In this document: piece by piece, positions 12,401-21,543 of the stretch
Layout: every line of letters begins with the position of its first letter
How positions within the stretch are numbered: the first letter of the stretch is position 1
NCBI GenBank assembly: GCA_030248195.1
Contig: JASAND010013601.1
Location: forward strand, 23,164 to 87,163
Direction of reading: 5' to 3'
DNA from: Trissonchulus latispiculum
Lineage: Eukaryota; Nematoda; Enoplea; Enoplida; Ironidae
Length of the DNA stretch: 64,000 bases
Notes under the pieces: generated by a model
Told to the model about the DNA's origin: nothing
The model's database searches: none
What the model saw: only the letters and a program-made list of their open reading frames with translations
Made by a program: the position numbers and the translations under genes

Positions 12401-12617
12401 TTACTGTACAGTACCACTACAAAGAGAATGCACACAAATCCAGTGCCTACGTTACTTGACAAGATCCAATGAATCTAAATAACGGCATTGTGAAAGAATA
12501 ACCCATAGAATCAATAAAGACATCTGGAACAAATTTCCACAACGCTTCACAACCTAGCAATAGACCTCCCACACTTTGTCCCAGCAGTGTGAAGTATGGG
12601 TAACGTTCAGCTTCAAC
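3148..12617 (-). CDS. ALG11: ALG11-type GDP-mannose:dolichol-PP-oligosaccharide alpha-1,2-mannosyltransferase, partial gene
   Basis: ALG11 is a GT4-family enzyme on the cytosolic face of the ER. It adds the fourth and fifth mannoses, both alpha-1,2-linked, to the dolichol-linked N-glycan precursor. Four minus-strand exons, all phase 0 with GT-AG borders, give 267 continuous residues: 12617-12456, 10038-9850, 3905-3786 and 3477-3148. Landmarks in order are [63 protein letters not shown] and [12 protein letters not shown], each in the position expected for ALG11. The GT4 nucleotide-sugar-binding segment (GQFRPEK to NEHFGIG) is complete up to an exon border. The N-terminal membrane anchor with the glycine-rich GGGGERV region and the C-terminal 70-80 residues are absent. 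Introns of 2.4 kb and 5.9 kb carry transposons. Reading frames are intact, so I see a functional gene extending beyond the window. Confidence 0.93.
3786..3905 (-). CDS. ALG11: ALG11 exon, hinge region
   Basis: This 40-codon exon has acceptor CTGTTTCAG and donor TTA|GTACGT, phase 0. It contains [14 protein letters not shown] and IIYPPCEVD, the linker between the two Rossmann-like halves of ALG11. It ends in a short acidic stretch (NTAEDLL), a region that varies between species. Confidence 0.92.
3993..4200. repeat. Inverted terminal unit of the ACAAG...GCTCC family, partner at 6360-6835
   Basis: The unit starts ACAAG followed by GCTCC and contains the box TGCATGCCAAATAGACTCAT. It is a diverged inverse copy of the unit at about 6360-6835, which is interrupted by the hAT MITE at 6394-6673. 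Together they bracket the satellite element at 4253-6119. The better-preserved version of the same unit forms the arms of 55139-55960 and stands alone at 18780-18988. Confidence 0.65.
4253..6119 (+). mobile_element. Satellite-carrying element, copy A
   Basis: The order of modules is: an ACAAG...GCTCC terminus at 4253; a 147-bp tandem satellite at about 4345-4860 whose repeated TTCTATGAC box ends at 4500, 4647 and 4794; a second, roughly 160-bp repeat at about 4880-5500 (CCAGAAAACCCCTATAGACA); GGCGCCAC-rich DNA at about 5700-5765; a CTGCGCAG cluster at 6003-6056; a CATATTAT box; and a perfect hairpin at 6094-6119. Several ORFs run through the satellites, but they arise from repeat translation in all frames and are not genes. 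Four further copies keep the same module order. Confidence 0.8.
6094..6119. repeat. 26-bp terminal hairpin of copy A
   Basis: The stem arms ATAGGGGTCGC and GCGACCCCTAT pair perfectly over 11 bp around the loop TGCC. The same stem recurs at 11953-11978, 21308-21333, 29009-29034 and 52553-52578. Loop sequences vary and the stem is nearly invariant, always at the same end of the satellite elements. Confidence 0.9.
6394..6673. mobile_element. hAT-type MITE (280 bp) with 8-bp target duplication
   Basis: Termini CAGGCCCGCACCCAGG and, inverted, CAAGGCCGCACCCAGG are flanked by the 8-bp repeat ACTCATAT at 6386-6393 and 6674-6681. Eight-base duplications and CA-starting termini fit the hAT superfamily. 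The body contains a GGGGTCTGGGGGGCGGAGCC palindrome shared with other MITEs in the window. It inserted into the terminal unit of the fold-back family. Confidence 0.88.
6835..7161 (+). repeat. Satellite-element fragment split by the TTAA palindrome
   Basis: Contains GTCGTTGACAT-AAAGCGTTAAAG, then degraded 147-bp satellite (CCACCACAGCACT, TATGCAGTTCTATGAC). The continuation is at about 8700-8870, across the element at 7166-8672, so this is one older copy interrupted later. Confidence 0.65.
7166..8672. mobile_element. TTAA-flanked palindromic element
   Basis: The arms (about 7166-7690 and 7862-8672) are inverted copies starting GGGGGGCGACTAAA, and TTAA lies directly outside at 7162-7165 and 8673-8676. 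Both arms carry AAGAACCAACGACCAAGTAT-type sequence and the box GGCAAGAAATTCTGCCGAGT. The right arm is longer only because it holds a nested hAT MITE at 8101-8386. The 114-codon ORF across the centre is a consequence of the palindrome and has no protein features. TTAA duplication suggests piggyBac-type mobilisation. Confidence 0.85.
8101..8386. mobile_element. hAT-type MITE nested in palindrome
   Basis: The termini CAAGGCCGCACCCAGG and CAGGCCAGCACCCAGG (inverted) match the MITE at 6394-6673 in opposite orientation. The 8-bp target duplication ATGCAGAC is intact at 8093-8100 and 8387-8394. Removing it restores symmetry of the surrounding palindrome, which proves the order of insertion. Confidence 0.9.
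8700..8900 (+). repeat. Degraded 147-bp satellite unit
   Basis: Contains TTTGATACCAAATTTGACCA, CCCAAAATCGCCTAAGT and CAGCACTCTAGAGCCACT. This is the other half of the fragment at 6835-7161. Confidence 0.65.
9097..9445. mobile_element. MITE with CTGGGCTTATTC termini
   Basis: CTGGGCTTATTCCAG at the left matches the inverse of CTAGAATAAGCCCAG at the right. The interior has CCCCGCCCGCCCC and a TTTTTGGGGCC stretch. No clear target duplication was seen. Its structure resembles the MITE at 12678-13047. Superfamily unknown. Confidence 0.55.
9850..10038 (-). CDS. ALG11: ALG11 exon with [12 protein letters not shown] motif
   Basis: This 63-codon exon has acceptor TTTGTTTAG and donor ATG|GTTAGC, phase 0. 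It encodes the conserved [10 protein letters not shown] segment, then a hydrophobic stretch ([11 protein letters not shown]) ending AHLVM, which joins directly to VNSTWT of the next exon. The hydrophobic part fits the membrane-associated face described for this enzyme. Confidence 0.93.
10241..10310 (+). repeat. G-run and (AT)n simple sequence
   Basis: A run of Gs near 10241-10255 is followed by about 9 TA units near 10284-10300. It sits inside the ALG11 intron and shows no other feature. Confidence 0.6.
10622..11978 (+). mobile_element. Satellite-carrying element, copy B
   Basis: Module order is as in copy A: an ACAAG...GCTCC start identical to that at 4253 over the first 40 bases apart from one base, one 147-bp satellite unit, then about three copies of the 160-bp repeat at about 10985-11400. 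These are followed by the GGTTGGCCCA and GGCGCCACTG segment, CTGCGCAG cluster 11878-11912, CATATTAT and the terminal hairpin at 11953-11978. It has fewer satellite units than copies C-E, so the arrays expand or contract between copies. Confidence 0.8.
12456..12617 (-). CDS. ALG11: ALG11 exon with FTLLGQS and DVFIDSMGY
   Basis: This 54-codon exon has acceptor TATTTTTCAG and donor CAA|GTAACG, phase 0. It carries [10 protein letters not shown] and [16 protein letters not shown], diagnostic for ALG11 rather than other GT4 enzymes. It is the most 5' exon I can identify. The exon for the glycine-rich N-terminal motif should lie at higher coordinates but was not found up to 18 kb. Confidence 0.92.
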
Positions 12618-12677
12618 CTGAAAAATAAACACACATATTGTGCCATCTAAGGCAACAAAAATTTTAACGTTTAAGGT

Positions 12678-13047
12678 CTGGCTTTTTCCTACAGGGGGGG
12701 GGGGGTGGCCCCCCCGAATTTCGTTTCCCCCCAGACTTGGGTGGCCCCCCCAGGATTCGGGCCTTCCCTCCCCCAGAACTTTAAAGTGCCCGGAAAAACA
12801 GGGTTTTGAGGGTTAATTTTGAAAAATTTTTCCGGCTTCGCCGGATTTTTACACATTTTTATTTTAAGCTTCAATTGAGGTTGAAAATAATTAATTAATA
12901 ATTAATTAAAAATAGTAATATTTTAGCTCAGCAGCAAAAAATAGCTATTTTTACATATTTTGAAAAATTTTTCTTCCCCCCCAGACCTGGGGGGAGGAGC
13001 GCCCCCCAGACTTCCCCCCCAGAAATTTTTGCCTAAGAAAAAGCCAG
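12678..13047. mobile_element. MITE with CTGGCTTTTTC termini
   Basis: CTGGCTTTTTCCTA at the left is the inverse of TAAGAAAAAGCCAG at the right. AAGGTCT occurs at both borders (12674 and 13048), overlapping the left terminus, so the target duplication is probably 4-6 bp. The interior is rich in GGGGGG/CCCCCC and contains a CCGGCTTCGCCGG hairpin. Confidence 0.6.
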
Positions 13048-13645
13048 AAGGTCTACGAGAACTGCGGGTAGGCTACACCCATGCCGGACACAGTCTTCGA
13101 TTGCAATCTCCCATGGGATTAAAAGCGAACAATATAATGCCAGATATAGTCAGGATCCCAAAAAAACCAGTTGACAGTTTTTTGCTCCAAACTTTTGCAG
13201 GGTGACGTGGGACAGCCCAACTAGGGTGTATACGCATAGGGCTCGGTCCGACACATATGCCCACCTATAGCCCCTAGCCTGCCTCCCTGGCAATCCTGGT
13301 AATTAAAAAATTTTGGTGATTTTTTTTGGGAACGATTCCCAAAAAAAGAACCAGCGTTCCCAAATAAAAAACCACCCTCTTTACTAATGGCAGAGAAGAG
13401 GCAGGGCAAATCTAATATTACCTATATATAGCCCATAACCGAATAATACTACACGCTACTTGGTGGAGCCCAAGGGTATAGCCTGGGCACGGCAGCCCAC
13501 TTAGACTACCTTGGATCACCATGACATGGTGAGTCTGGAGGTGTAAGTTCCGATAACTTTTCTTTGAGCGGCAAACGCCTTAAGCCGAAGTTTATAGCAG
13601 ATTTGGCACCCTTTTAACGTGTATTTTCTTTAAGTACACTATAAA
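13048..13645. other. Intergenic or intronic DNA without clear features
   Basis: Unique-looking sequence with a hairpin of GGGAACGATTCCC type near 13330. No exon, RNA gene or transposon terminus could be supported here. Confidence 0.4.
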
Positions 13646-14450
13646 ACAAGTAATAAAAATGCTCCTCTGGAGCATGAAAAAAGTAATATGGGTGATGGTG
13701 AGGTTGCAAAATCAAGAGAGGACTAGTCTTAAAAATGCTTAATATGGGGCTAGGTTCAAAAATAGAAGAGGACTAGGTTGTGAGCGAATTAATATGGGCA
13801 CAGCTTCGCCGAACAACCCATATTCGCGGTTTTTAAATGTAAATGATTATGCATATCCACGATACATTTAGTTTATTGTTCATAAATAATCTACAGCTAC
13901 GGTATGTGTTCGAGCTTTGTTCGAACTTTTATTTTAGCAAACGCTTTCTTCGATAAATTCTTTATACTAACCTGCGCAATTTACGTATATCTATTTATAC
14001 GGAAAATTTATATTCAAGAATAATTTAGGACTCTCCGACGATCTTCTGTTTCCCCCTGACTTGGACCAATAGCTTTAGCATAGCCTTACATCTCTCCTAG
14101 TAGTAGATCCTGCCGTAGTTCAACACAACAAAATTATGATAATTTACGTATATATTCCTAGCTAGTCTAACAGTGCATGCAAACAGCTATATTCAATGAG
14201 TATTCAACGTTTAAATTTTTTATTGACTGACATTGATAGCTCTAAGTTAAGACGAAACGTGAAATCCCGCGAATATGGGTTGTTCGGCGAAGCTGTGCCC
14301 ATATTAATTCGCTGACAACCTAGTCCTCTTCTATTTTTGAACCTAGCCCCATATTAAGCATTTTTAAGACTAGTCCTCTCTTGATTTTGCAACCTCACCA
14401 TCACCCATATTACTTTTTTCATGCTCCAGAGGAGCATTTTTATTACTTGT
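13646..14450. mobile_element. Fold-back element T1 of the ACAAG...GCTCC superfamily
   Basis: Inverted arms of about 185 bp start ACAAGTAATAAAAATGCTCC and flank a 430-bp non-repeated centre. Each arm has three AATATGGG boxes about 50 bp apart, and an inner stem-loop in which AATATGGG pairs with CCCATATT around GTTGTTCGGCGAAGCTGTG-type sequence. No coding capacity and no obvious target duplication. Confidence 0.85.
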
Positions 14451-14569
14451 CCTTCTGTCATTTTAAAGGTTCCCTTTCCAGCAGTGAGCTAACGCAGATA
14501 AGGAGCTTGAACAATGCAATAGGCAGGTCAAATGTGAGCAAATGGGCTTTCATTTGATACCAAACATGA

Positions 14570-15335
14570 CAGGGTTTTTTTTTGAAAATCGGACCTGCGT
14601 AAATTTTGCGTATTTTTGTTTTCGAGTGCGTATTTTTAATTTCGACTGCGTAAAATTACAAAAATCGCTTCTCAACGTTATAAAAGCTATAAACGCATTT
14701 AGCGTCGAATTAATGCTGTTTTAAGAGTTTTAAACAACGTTAGGAATCTTAGCTTGAGTTAAAATTGCGTGCTCTCTCTGTGGTGTAAGAGTATGAATGA
14801 ATAGGTGACGAAAAATATATAGATACGCAGGGGGTCTGGGGGGCTGGGGTCTGGGGGGCGCAGCCCCCCAGAAGTTGAAGAAAATTTCAAATTTCGGAGT
14901 AAATTTGCTCTTAAAACTTTGACTTCTTTGCCTTGAACAGTTTAATAGTTAAGCCAATATTTGGTTAGACAAACAGAGTTACCGTTCCCTTGATTGAACA
15001 CATAATATAAGATTTTAATTTATATACTATATCAAATCAAATATAGAAAGAAAGTATCGCATGGTACAACGTAGGCTTAGGCAGAAAGTATAATCAACTG
15101 TAGACGGAGGGAAAATCGAAGAGCTATGCGGGGGGTCTGGGGGGCGGCAGCCCCCCAGAAGAAACCAGAGCCCAAACTACGGTAAATTGTCTCAAGAAAT
15201 TAATTTAGAGCACTCTAGAAATTCCTACAACCGAATTTTTCGGCTGCGTATTTTGGTGCGTATTTTTGTTTTTGACTGCGTATTTTTAAGCTCGACTGCG
15301 TAAATACGCAGTATTTTACGCAAAAAAAAACCGTG
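14570..15335. mobile_element. hAT-type non-autonomous element (766 bp)
   Basis: Termini are CAGGGTTTTTTTTTG and, inverted, CACGGTTTTTTTTTG. The 8-bp target duplication AAACATGA lies at 14562-14569 and 15336-15343. The interior has two GGGGGTCTGGGG palindromes (about 14830 and 15125) and TGCGTATTTTT repeats near both ends. No transposase. It splits one satellite unit cleanly. Confidence 0.88.
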
Positions 15336-15343
15336 AAACATGA

Positions 15344-16290
15344 CCACATTTGAAGACTTTAATTTTGACCTGCACCGGACCCACAGTGGGTGGGGCACCC
15401 GCCCGCAGATCAATGGGGCCACTTTTTGTGGGTGGCATAATGACAAAAGTTGATCGCCTCGCCAAGGGCTTTCATTTGATACCAAACTTGACCACTTTTG
15501 AATACTTTCATTTTTGACCTGCACCGGACCCACAGTGGGTGGGGCACCCACCCGCAGATCAATGGGGCCACTTTTTGTGGGTGGCATAATGACAAGTTGA
15601 TCGCCTCGCCAAGGGCTTTCATTTGACACCAAACTTGACCACTTTTGAAGACTTTCATTTTTGACCCACACCGGACCCACTGTGGGTGGGGCACCCACCC
15701 ACAGGTCGGTGGGGCCAATTTTTGTGGGTGGCATAATGACAAAAGTTGATCGCCTCGCCAAGCGCTTTAATTTGATACCAAACTTGACCACTTTTGACGA
15801 CTTTCATTTTTGACCTACACCGGACCCACTGTGGGTGGGGCACCCACCCACAGGTCGGCGGGGCCAATTTTTGTGGGTGGCATAATGACAAAAGTTGATC
15901 GCCTCGCCAAGCGCTTTAATTTGATACCAAACTTGACCACTTTTGAAGACTTTCATTTTTGACCCACACCGGACCCACAGTGGGTGGGGCACCCACCCAC
16001 AGGTCGGTGGGGCCACTTTTTGTGGGTGGCATAATGACAAAAGTTGATCGCCTCGCGAAGGGCTTTCATTTGATACCAAACTTGACCCCTTTTGAAGACT
16101 TTCATTTTTGACCTACACCGGACCCACAGTGGGTGGGGCACCCACCCACAGGTCGGTGGGGCCACTTTTTGTGGGTGGCATAATGACAAAAGTTGATCGC
16201 CTCGCCAAGGGCTTTCATTTGATACCAAACTTGACCACTTTTGAAGATTTTCATTTTTGACCCACACCAGACCCACTGTGGGTGGGCGCT
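15344..16290 (+). repeat. 147-149-bp tandem satellite, six full units
   Basis: The box GTTGATCGCCTCGCC recurs with TGATCG at 15451, 15598, 15747, 15896, 16045 and 16194, giving spacings of 147, 149, 149, 149 and 149. Each unit holds TTTGATACCAAACTTGACCA, shared with the satellite of copies A-E, and a unit-specific half with GGACCCACAGTGGGTGGGGC that forms hairpins. Long ORFs with repeating QKVAP-type peptides on the minus strand are translation of the array and not genes. Confidence 0.93.
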
Positions 16291-17009
16291 GCGGGTCAGG
16301 GGTCACATCCACCGACCTCCGCAGTATGCTCATCGTTTTCAGCGACCCCGATTTACTATATACGGGTACCACCCCGAGGCCGAAAAACGCCATTTTTAGT
16401 GAGTTTTAGGCCATTTCTAGTAAAAGTGGGACTTAGAAACTTTTCGCCCAAATAGGCCAAAAAAATGCAAAGTTTGGGCCCATCTCCTGAAAGCTAGGGA
16501 GCAAAATTAAAAAATCCCCCTCGTTACTTTATGCACCCCTACTGGTAATTTTCAAAAAAAGATACTAGACCTCTCCAGCTTCTACCCAGTTCTAGAAAAG
16601 TGTGACCAAAATTTGCGAAAAATAGCGAAAGTCCGACTTTGGGACCTTGGCACAGAGCCAAAATTGGCCAGGTGCCAAAATGACCAAAAAAAGGTAGCAT
16701 GGGGGGATCCTGTCTACCAACATATAATAGTAGTATTGTGCCAAAATGCCCACATCGTTCCAACACTTCGCCGTAAAATGCATTTCCAATAAGCGTTATT
16801 TACTCAGAAAAAAAAAACAAACGCACGGTAACTATCGCCTAGTGCAAAAATTCGAAGTTTCGAATTCGAACCAAAAGTATGGTGGTACTTGTAGTACTAC
16901 TCGAGTTGTTTACGATGGTAACCTTTTTACCACTCCCGGACCTCTAATTAGCTGGCACCAGGCCAACACGGTCTCCAGGGGGCCGCGCAGACGCCTTTAC
17001 ACCCATATT

Positions 17010-17037
17010 ATGTAGGGGCGCTATCGCGCCCCTACAT
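17010..17037. repeat. 28-bp terminal hairpin
   Basis: ATGTAGGGGCGC pairs perfectly with GCGCCCCTACAT around the loop TATC. The design matches the 26-bp hairpins (4-base loop, TAGGGG core) but the stem sequence differs, with compensating changes in both arms. Confidence 0.85.
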
Positions 17038-17054
17038 AATTTCTGAGGACTTAC

Positions 17055-17140
17055 CTGTAACAACAGTCCACATCCCCAACTTGGACTCCCGGGGACCTAG
17101 GCCAAGTTGGGGGACTATCACCAAAACTCCACCAAAACAA
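17055..17140 (-). CDS. Possible internal exon of an unidentified minus-strand gene
   Basis: A perfect donor ACAG|GTAAGT at 17055-17050 (minus strand) closes an open segment. With the alternative acceptor GGTGATAG at 17115 the exon is 60 bp and continues in phase 1 from the candidate first exon upstream, giving VPQLGLGPRESKLGMW. With acceptor AAATTTCAG at 17141 the phase does not match. I do not recognise the product, and only the donor is strong. Confidence 0.25.
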
Positions 17141-17372
17141 CTGAAATTTTGCGTAGAACCGCTTTATAACTAGGAAAACGCGTTTCCAGCGTGAATTATG
17201 CTGTAAATATCAGTTTTTATCCAAGTTCAGTACTTCAAGAGACCAACTTGGGTCCGGACCAGGTTCAGGCTGTCTGAGCCAGTCAAATCACCTCAAAGAT
17301 TCCAAATATATATAAGTTATTACGGTGTTTTTTGGGGTAAAAAACAAGAGAAGCAAGGTAAGTGATCCTTAC

Positions 17373-17454
17373 CATCGCCAAAAGCAACCGTGGTATCAAA
17401 CTTATAATTTCCAGTGCCGTCAGATAAAGAACTATTGGTTCGACCGGCAGCCAT
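17373..17454 (-). CDS. Possible first coding exon of an unidentified minus-strand gene
   Basis: The ATG at 17454 opens 27 codons plus one base, ending at a good donor GATG|GTAAGG. The peptide begins MAAGRTNSSLSDGTGNYKF. The surrounding 17.05-17.58 kb is not repeated elsewhere in the window, which is unusual here and favours host sequence. No family was recognised. Confidence 0.3.
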
Positions 17455-17578
17455 AGCCAACAGAAATGAAACGAAATAAATTAAAAATATAATATTAAGA
17501 ATAAAATTAACAAAGGCCTAAATTAGGCAAAAAACATACACGTAAACGGTGATGTATAAATAGGATGGAAAGTGAAGC

Positions 17579-17602
17579 ATATATATATATATATATATAT
17601 AT
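17579..17602 (+). repeat. (AT)n microsatellite
   Basis: About 11 AT/TA units directly abut the ACAAG terminus of the fold-back element at 17603. This may be the insertion target. Confidence 0.8.
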
Positions 17603-18328
17603 ACAAGTAGGAAAAATGCTCCTTGCAGTCGCATGAAAAAGTTAATATGAGCTATGATGGTCAACATTTAAATGTGTCAAGGACAAGATTTAAAATGTTT
17701 AATATGAGCCAACATCTAAATAAGTAGAGGACAAGATGTAAACGGCTAATATGAGCCGCTACGTTTCTCTTGGGCTCATATTGACGCTCATTTAGCTTTT
17801 GCTTACTTTGAATACAACATTGAAATGGCTTGTATGAATAACGACGCATATAAACATTAATTTTGCAAAGCTGTTAGTAAATGTTTTCTTCTCCACCGCT
17901 ACACCTAAGTACACATTTAAGGCCACCATATAAGTCAACAAAACGAAACCGAAGTCCAATCTAATGAAGAAACGAAAATCTGGAACTTACACATGTTGTG
18001 AAATCTTGAGAAATCACAATTGAAGTTATCGTCACAATCACCACATTAATTCAATATTCCCAAGCCAATCAAGTCGTTTATAAACACTGATGCTTATATA
18101 TATATGCCAACCGTAAACTGTATATACGTTTGCCATTTTAGTCGCGTCAATATGAGCCCAAGAGAAACGTAGCGGCTCATATTAGCCGTTTACATCTTGT
18201 CCTCTACTTATTTAGATGTTGGCCCATATTAAACATTTTAAATCTTGTCCTTGACACATTTAAATGTTGACCATCATAGCTCATATTAACTTTTTCATGC
18301 GACTGCAAGGAGCATTTTTCCTACTTGT
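17603..18328. mobile_element. Fold-back element T2 of the ACAAG...GCTCC superfamily
   Basis: Arms of about 190 bp (to about 17795 and from about 18145) start ACAAGTAGGAAAAATGCTCC. Three AATATGAGC boxes per arm and an inner stem-loop (AATATGAGCC / GGCTCATATT) repeat the plan of 13646-14450, although the intervening arm sequence is different. Internal GGACAAGAT-type boxes mark each sub-unit. No coding capacity. Confidence 0.87.
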
Positions 18329-18384
18329 CCTCTGTCTAGTTTTTGGGAACGCTGCCATAACTGTGGCAGCAGCATTCACAAATT

Positions 18385-18779
18385 CTACCAGTGAATTCCC
18401 CATGCCCAATAAGCTTTGCATACAAAATATCAGACTTTCAGGTATCTCCAGTAGCTTGAACCATGAACCAGTTGAACCAGATCTGGCCAGCCATGGGTTG
18501 GATCACCAAAGTTACACCACCAGTGAATTCCCCATGCCCAATAGCCTTTGTATGCAAAATTTCAGCCTTCCAACTAAGCTTGAACCAGGAACTGGTTCAA
18601 TTTTGAACCAGTTGAACCAGATCTGGCCAGCCATGGGTTGGATCACCAAAGTTACACCACCAGTGAATTCCCCATGCCCAATAACCTTTCTATGCAAAAT
18701 TTCAGCCTTCCAACTATCTCCAGTAGCTTGAACCAGGACCTGGTTCAACTTTGAACCAGTTGAACCAGATCTTTTGAAG
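18385..18779 (+). repeat. Three direct repeats of 132-140 bp with GGTTCAA palindromes
   Basis: CAGTGAATTCCCCATGCCCA recurs at 18389, 18521 and 18661. Each unit also has a GAACCAG/CTGGTTC inverted pair capable of a hairpin. The ORF running through it (155 codons) is composed of the repeat and is not credible as a gene. Confidence 0.85.
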
Positions 18780-18988
18780 GCATGCCAATATGAGTCTATT
18801 TGGCATGCACTCATATTGGTGCGTGTACAAACTTGTCTTCTGCACTTTCCAACCTCACCAGACTCATATTAGCATTTTACATGCTTGTCTTGTTCTTAAT
18901 TTACAACCGACAATATTTAGCATTTTACATGTTCCATGTTGACTCATATTAATTTCTTTGCTCTTTAGGAGCATTTTTATTTCTTGTT
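18780..18988 (+). repeat. Solo terminal unit of the ACAAG...GCTCC family
   Basis: This 209-bp unit is nearly identical to the right arm of the fold-back at 55139-55960. It ends GGAGC...CTTGTT and is directly followed by the satellite element C. The same junction, in reverse, occurs at 55138/55139, so the unit and the satellite element were probably mobilised or duplicated together. Confidence 0.8.
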
Positions 18989-21333
18989 TATCCACCTTTT
19001 ACATGTCGTTGACATAAAAGCGTTAAAGAATTATTAAGCATTATATATGCATTAAATACTCAGACTCACGTGTGTGGTTCTATGGCAAATTGGCTCAGTT
19101 CCACCCTGACACCCCTCACACCAGACCGCTCCACAGCAAGTTAGGCTAAGTGGTTCTATGATAAAAGCTTAGTTTTCCCCCACCCCTACCCCAGCACAGC
19201 ACTCTTTCTACAGCCACTTTGAGCATGCACTTTTATGAGAAAAGTTGTTCAGCTCACTTGAGGCTTTCATTTGGTACCAAATTTGACCACTTTTGAAAAT
19301 TTTGATTTTCGACCCAAAATCGCCTAAGTACCCACCCCGTACCCCAGCACAGCACTCTACAGCCACTTTGAGCATGCACTTTTATGAGAAAAGTTGCTCA
19401 GCTCACTTGATGCTTTCATTTGGTATTAAATTTGACCACTTTTGAAAATTTTTATTTTCGACCAAAAATCGCCTAAGACCCCACCTCTACCCCAGCACAG
19501 CACACTACAGCCACTTTGAGCATGCACTTTTATGAGAAAAGTTGCTCAGCTCGCTGAGGGGTTTCATTTGGTACCAAATTTGACCACTTTTGAAAAATTT
19601 CATTTCTGACCCAAAATCGCCTAAGTCCCCACCTCTACCCCAGCACAGCACACTACAGCCACTTTGAGCATGCACTTTTATGAGAAAAGTTGCTCAGCTC
19701 GCTGAGGGGTTTCATTTGGTACCAAATTTGTCCACTTTTGAAAAATTTCATTTCTGACCGAAAATCGCCTAAGTCCCCACCCCACCCCACCACAGCACTC
19801 TACAGCCACTTTGAGCATGCAGTTCTATGACAAAAGTTACTCAGCTCGCTGAGGGCTTTCATTTGATACCAAATTTGACCACTTTTGAAAATTTTCATTT
19901 TTGACCACATGACCTCCCACCGACGTGACCCTCCAGATGGCAAAGTGGAACCACCACAGCAAGATGGGTGGGTCCAACGGCAAAAGAGATGCCAGGAATG
20001 AGCTGGGCGCACCAGAAAACCCTTATAGGCAATGTTTTGAGAGGCTATGTACAGTTCTATATGGTGTTCCCGGAAGTCGGTACCGACCGGACCCTCCAGA
20101 CGGCAAAGTGGAACCAGCACAGCAGGATGGGTGGGTCCAACGGCAAAACGGACACCGGAAATGAGCTGGGCGCACCAGAAAACCCCTATAGACAATGTTT
20201 TGAGAGGCTATGTACAGTTCTATATGGTGTTCCCGGAAGTCGGTACCGACCGGACCCTCCAGACGGCAAAGTGGAACCAGCACAGCAAGATGGGTGGGTC
20301 CAACGGCAAAACGGACACCGGAAATGAGCTGGGCGCACCAGAAAACCCCTATAGACAATGTTTTGAGAGGCTATGTACAGTTCTATATGGTGTTCCCGGA
20401 AGTCGGTACCGACCGGACCCTCCAGACGGCAAAGTGGAACCAGCACAGCAAGATGGGTGGGTCCAACGGCAAAACGGACACCGGAAATGAGCTGGGCGCA
20501 CCAGAAAACCCCTATAGACAAAGTTTTGAGAGGCCAAGTAAAGCCTACTATGGACCTCCCGGAAGCGGTTACCGACCTGACCCCTCAGACGGTCAAGTGG
20601 AACCAGCCCAGCAAATTGGGTGAATCGGGCAGCAAAACTGATGGCGGGAATGGATTCGCCGTCCCCAAAAACTTTATATGCACGATTTGAGAAGTCTATC
20701 TTGAAAAATAAGCGAAAAAACTAAGTTCAAAGTCGGACCCAACATTCACCAACTTTGGCGGGCCACTGTGGCGCTGTGGCGCAACATATCAAAAATCCGA
20801 CTTCAAACGTCATAATCCGGATATATGTCCTTATCAACCATATATAACTTGTCTGGTTTGTATTTGCACAAAGAGCTGGAAAGAAGCTAATCCCAGGCAT
20901 ACTTTTGGCCATTTCGACGTTCTGAGCCGACTTTGTGGCGCCACTGTGGCGCTGCGGCGCACTGTGGCGCGGCGGTGACCACATATATCGAAAGTCACTA
21001 ACCTATATATATTGATGATATACCGCAATAGGTGTCTGAACGTCGCTACATTCTGTGAAAGAGGCTACAAAATGGTGACATACAAGGGTAAAACGGAGAC
21101 ACCGGAAAAAAAAAACATCGCCGGCATAACTGCCGGCGGGTGCAACTTTTTAACGGTAGGTGATAGGGGGATGAAATTTTCCAATTATACTAAACTCGAC
21201 ACGGACTTTCTTTTGCGCACAAAATTTGCGCAGGATCTGCGCAGAAATCTGCGCAGCCTCTGCGCAGCGCCTCTGAAGGCTGTCATTGGGGCGTTTTGAC
21301 TCATATTATAGGGGTCGCTACCGCGACCCCTAT
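18989..21333 (+). mobile_element. Satellite-carrying element, copy C
   Basis: After a leader (GTCGTTGACAT; ACACGTGTGTGGTTCTATGG-type) come five 147-149-bp satellite units. GAGCATGCA falls at 19221, 19370, 19518, 19666 and 19813. Three exact 163-bp units follow, with GAGGCTA at 20041, 20204 and 20367. Then come a divergent fourth unit, GGCGCCACTGTGGCGC DNA (about 20760-20970), CGCCGGCATAACTGCCGGCG, a CTGCGCAG cluster 21235-21270, CTCATATTAT and the hairpin at 21308-21333. It is the longest and best-preserved copy. Confidence 0.85.
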
Positions 21334-21543
21334 GATAATTCAGTTATGCCAGTTTGAGATGTTATTTTTGTTTTGAATCATCTGTTCTGCACACGGACGC
21401 CAGTAAAACTGATCCAGACCCTGCCCTGCCGTGTCCGGATCGAGTAACAGGACCCGAAAGCCAACTTTGCTCTGTTAGCAGCTCCAGATAGGTATATACG
21501 CTCTGCACTGACAGCTGGTCAAACTTGACAAACGTGTACCAAG

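Larger units (their letters stand above)
14480..17037 (+). mobile_element. Second satellite-carrying element type, with a different terminal hairpin
   Basis: A partial satellite unit at about 14545-14569 is interrupted by a hAT MITE and resumes at 15336. Six further 147-149-bp units follow to about 16290, then 700 bp of unique DNA and a perfect hairpin at 17010-17037 (stem ATGTAGGGGCGC). The layout matches copies A-E, but the satellite is related only over a 50-bp core and the hairpin stem differs. A CCCATATTAT box precedes the hairpin, as CTCATATTAT does in the other type. Confidence 0.7.

Noticed and set aside
15225..16393. Long minus-strand ORFs with repeating peptides in the 15-16 kb array
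   Set aside because: They are open in several frames because the 149-bp satellite lacks stops, and the peptide simply repeats with the array.
12620..18000. N-terminal ALG11 exon with the GGGGERV motif
   Set aside because: Searched by eye for the glycine-rich motif on the minus strand and not found. Assumed to be further upstream or too diverged to see.
18264..18731. 155-codon ORF beginning with a signal-peptide-like stretch
   Set aside because: It starts inside the fold-back arm at 18264 and runs through three direct repeats, so the hydrophobic start is coincidental.
19800..20690. ORFs of 111-147 codons in both strands of copies C, A, D and E
   Set aside because: Translations of the 163-bp repeat. 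The same peptide appears in shifted frames and there is no start context or domain.
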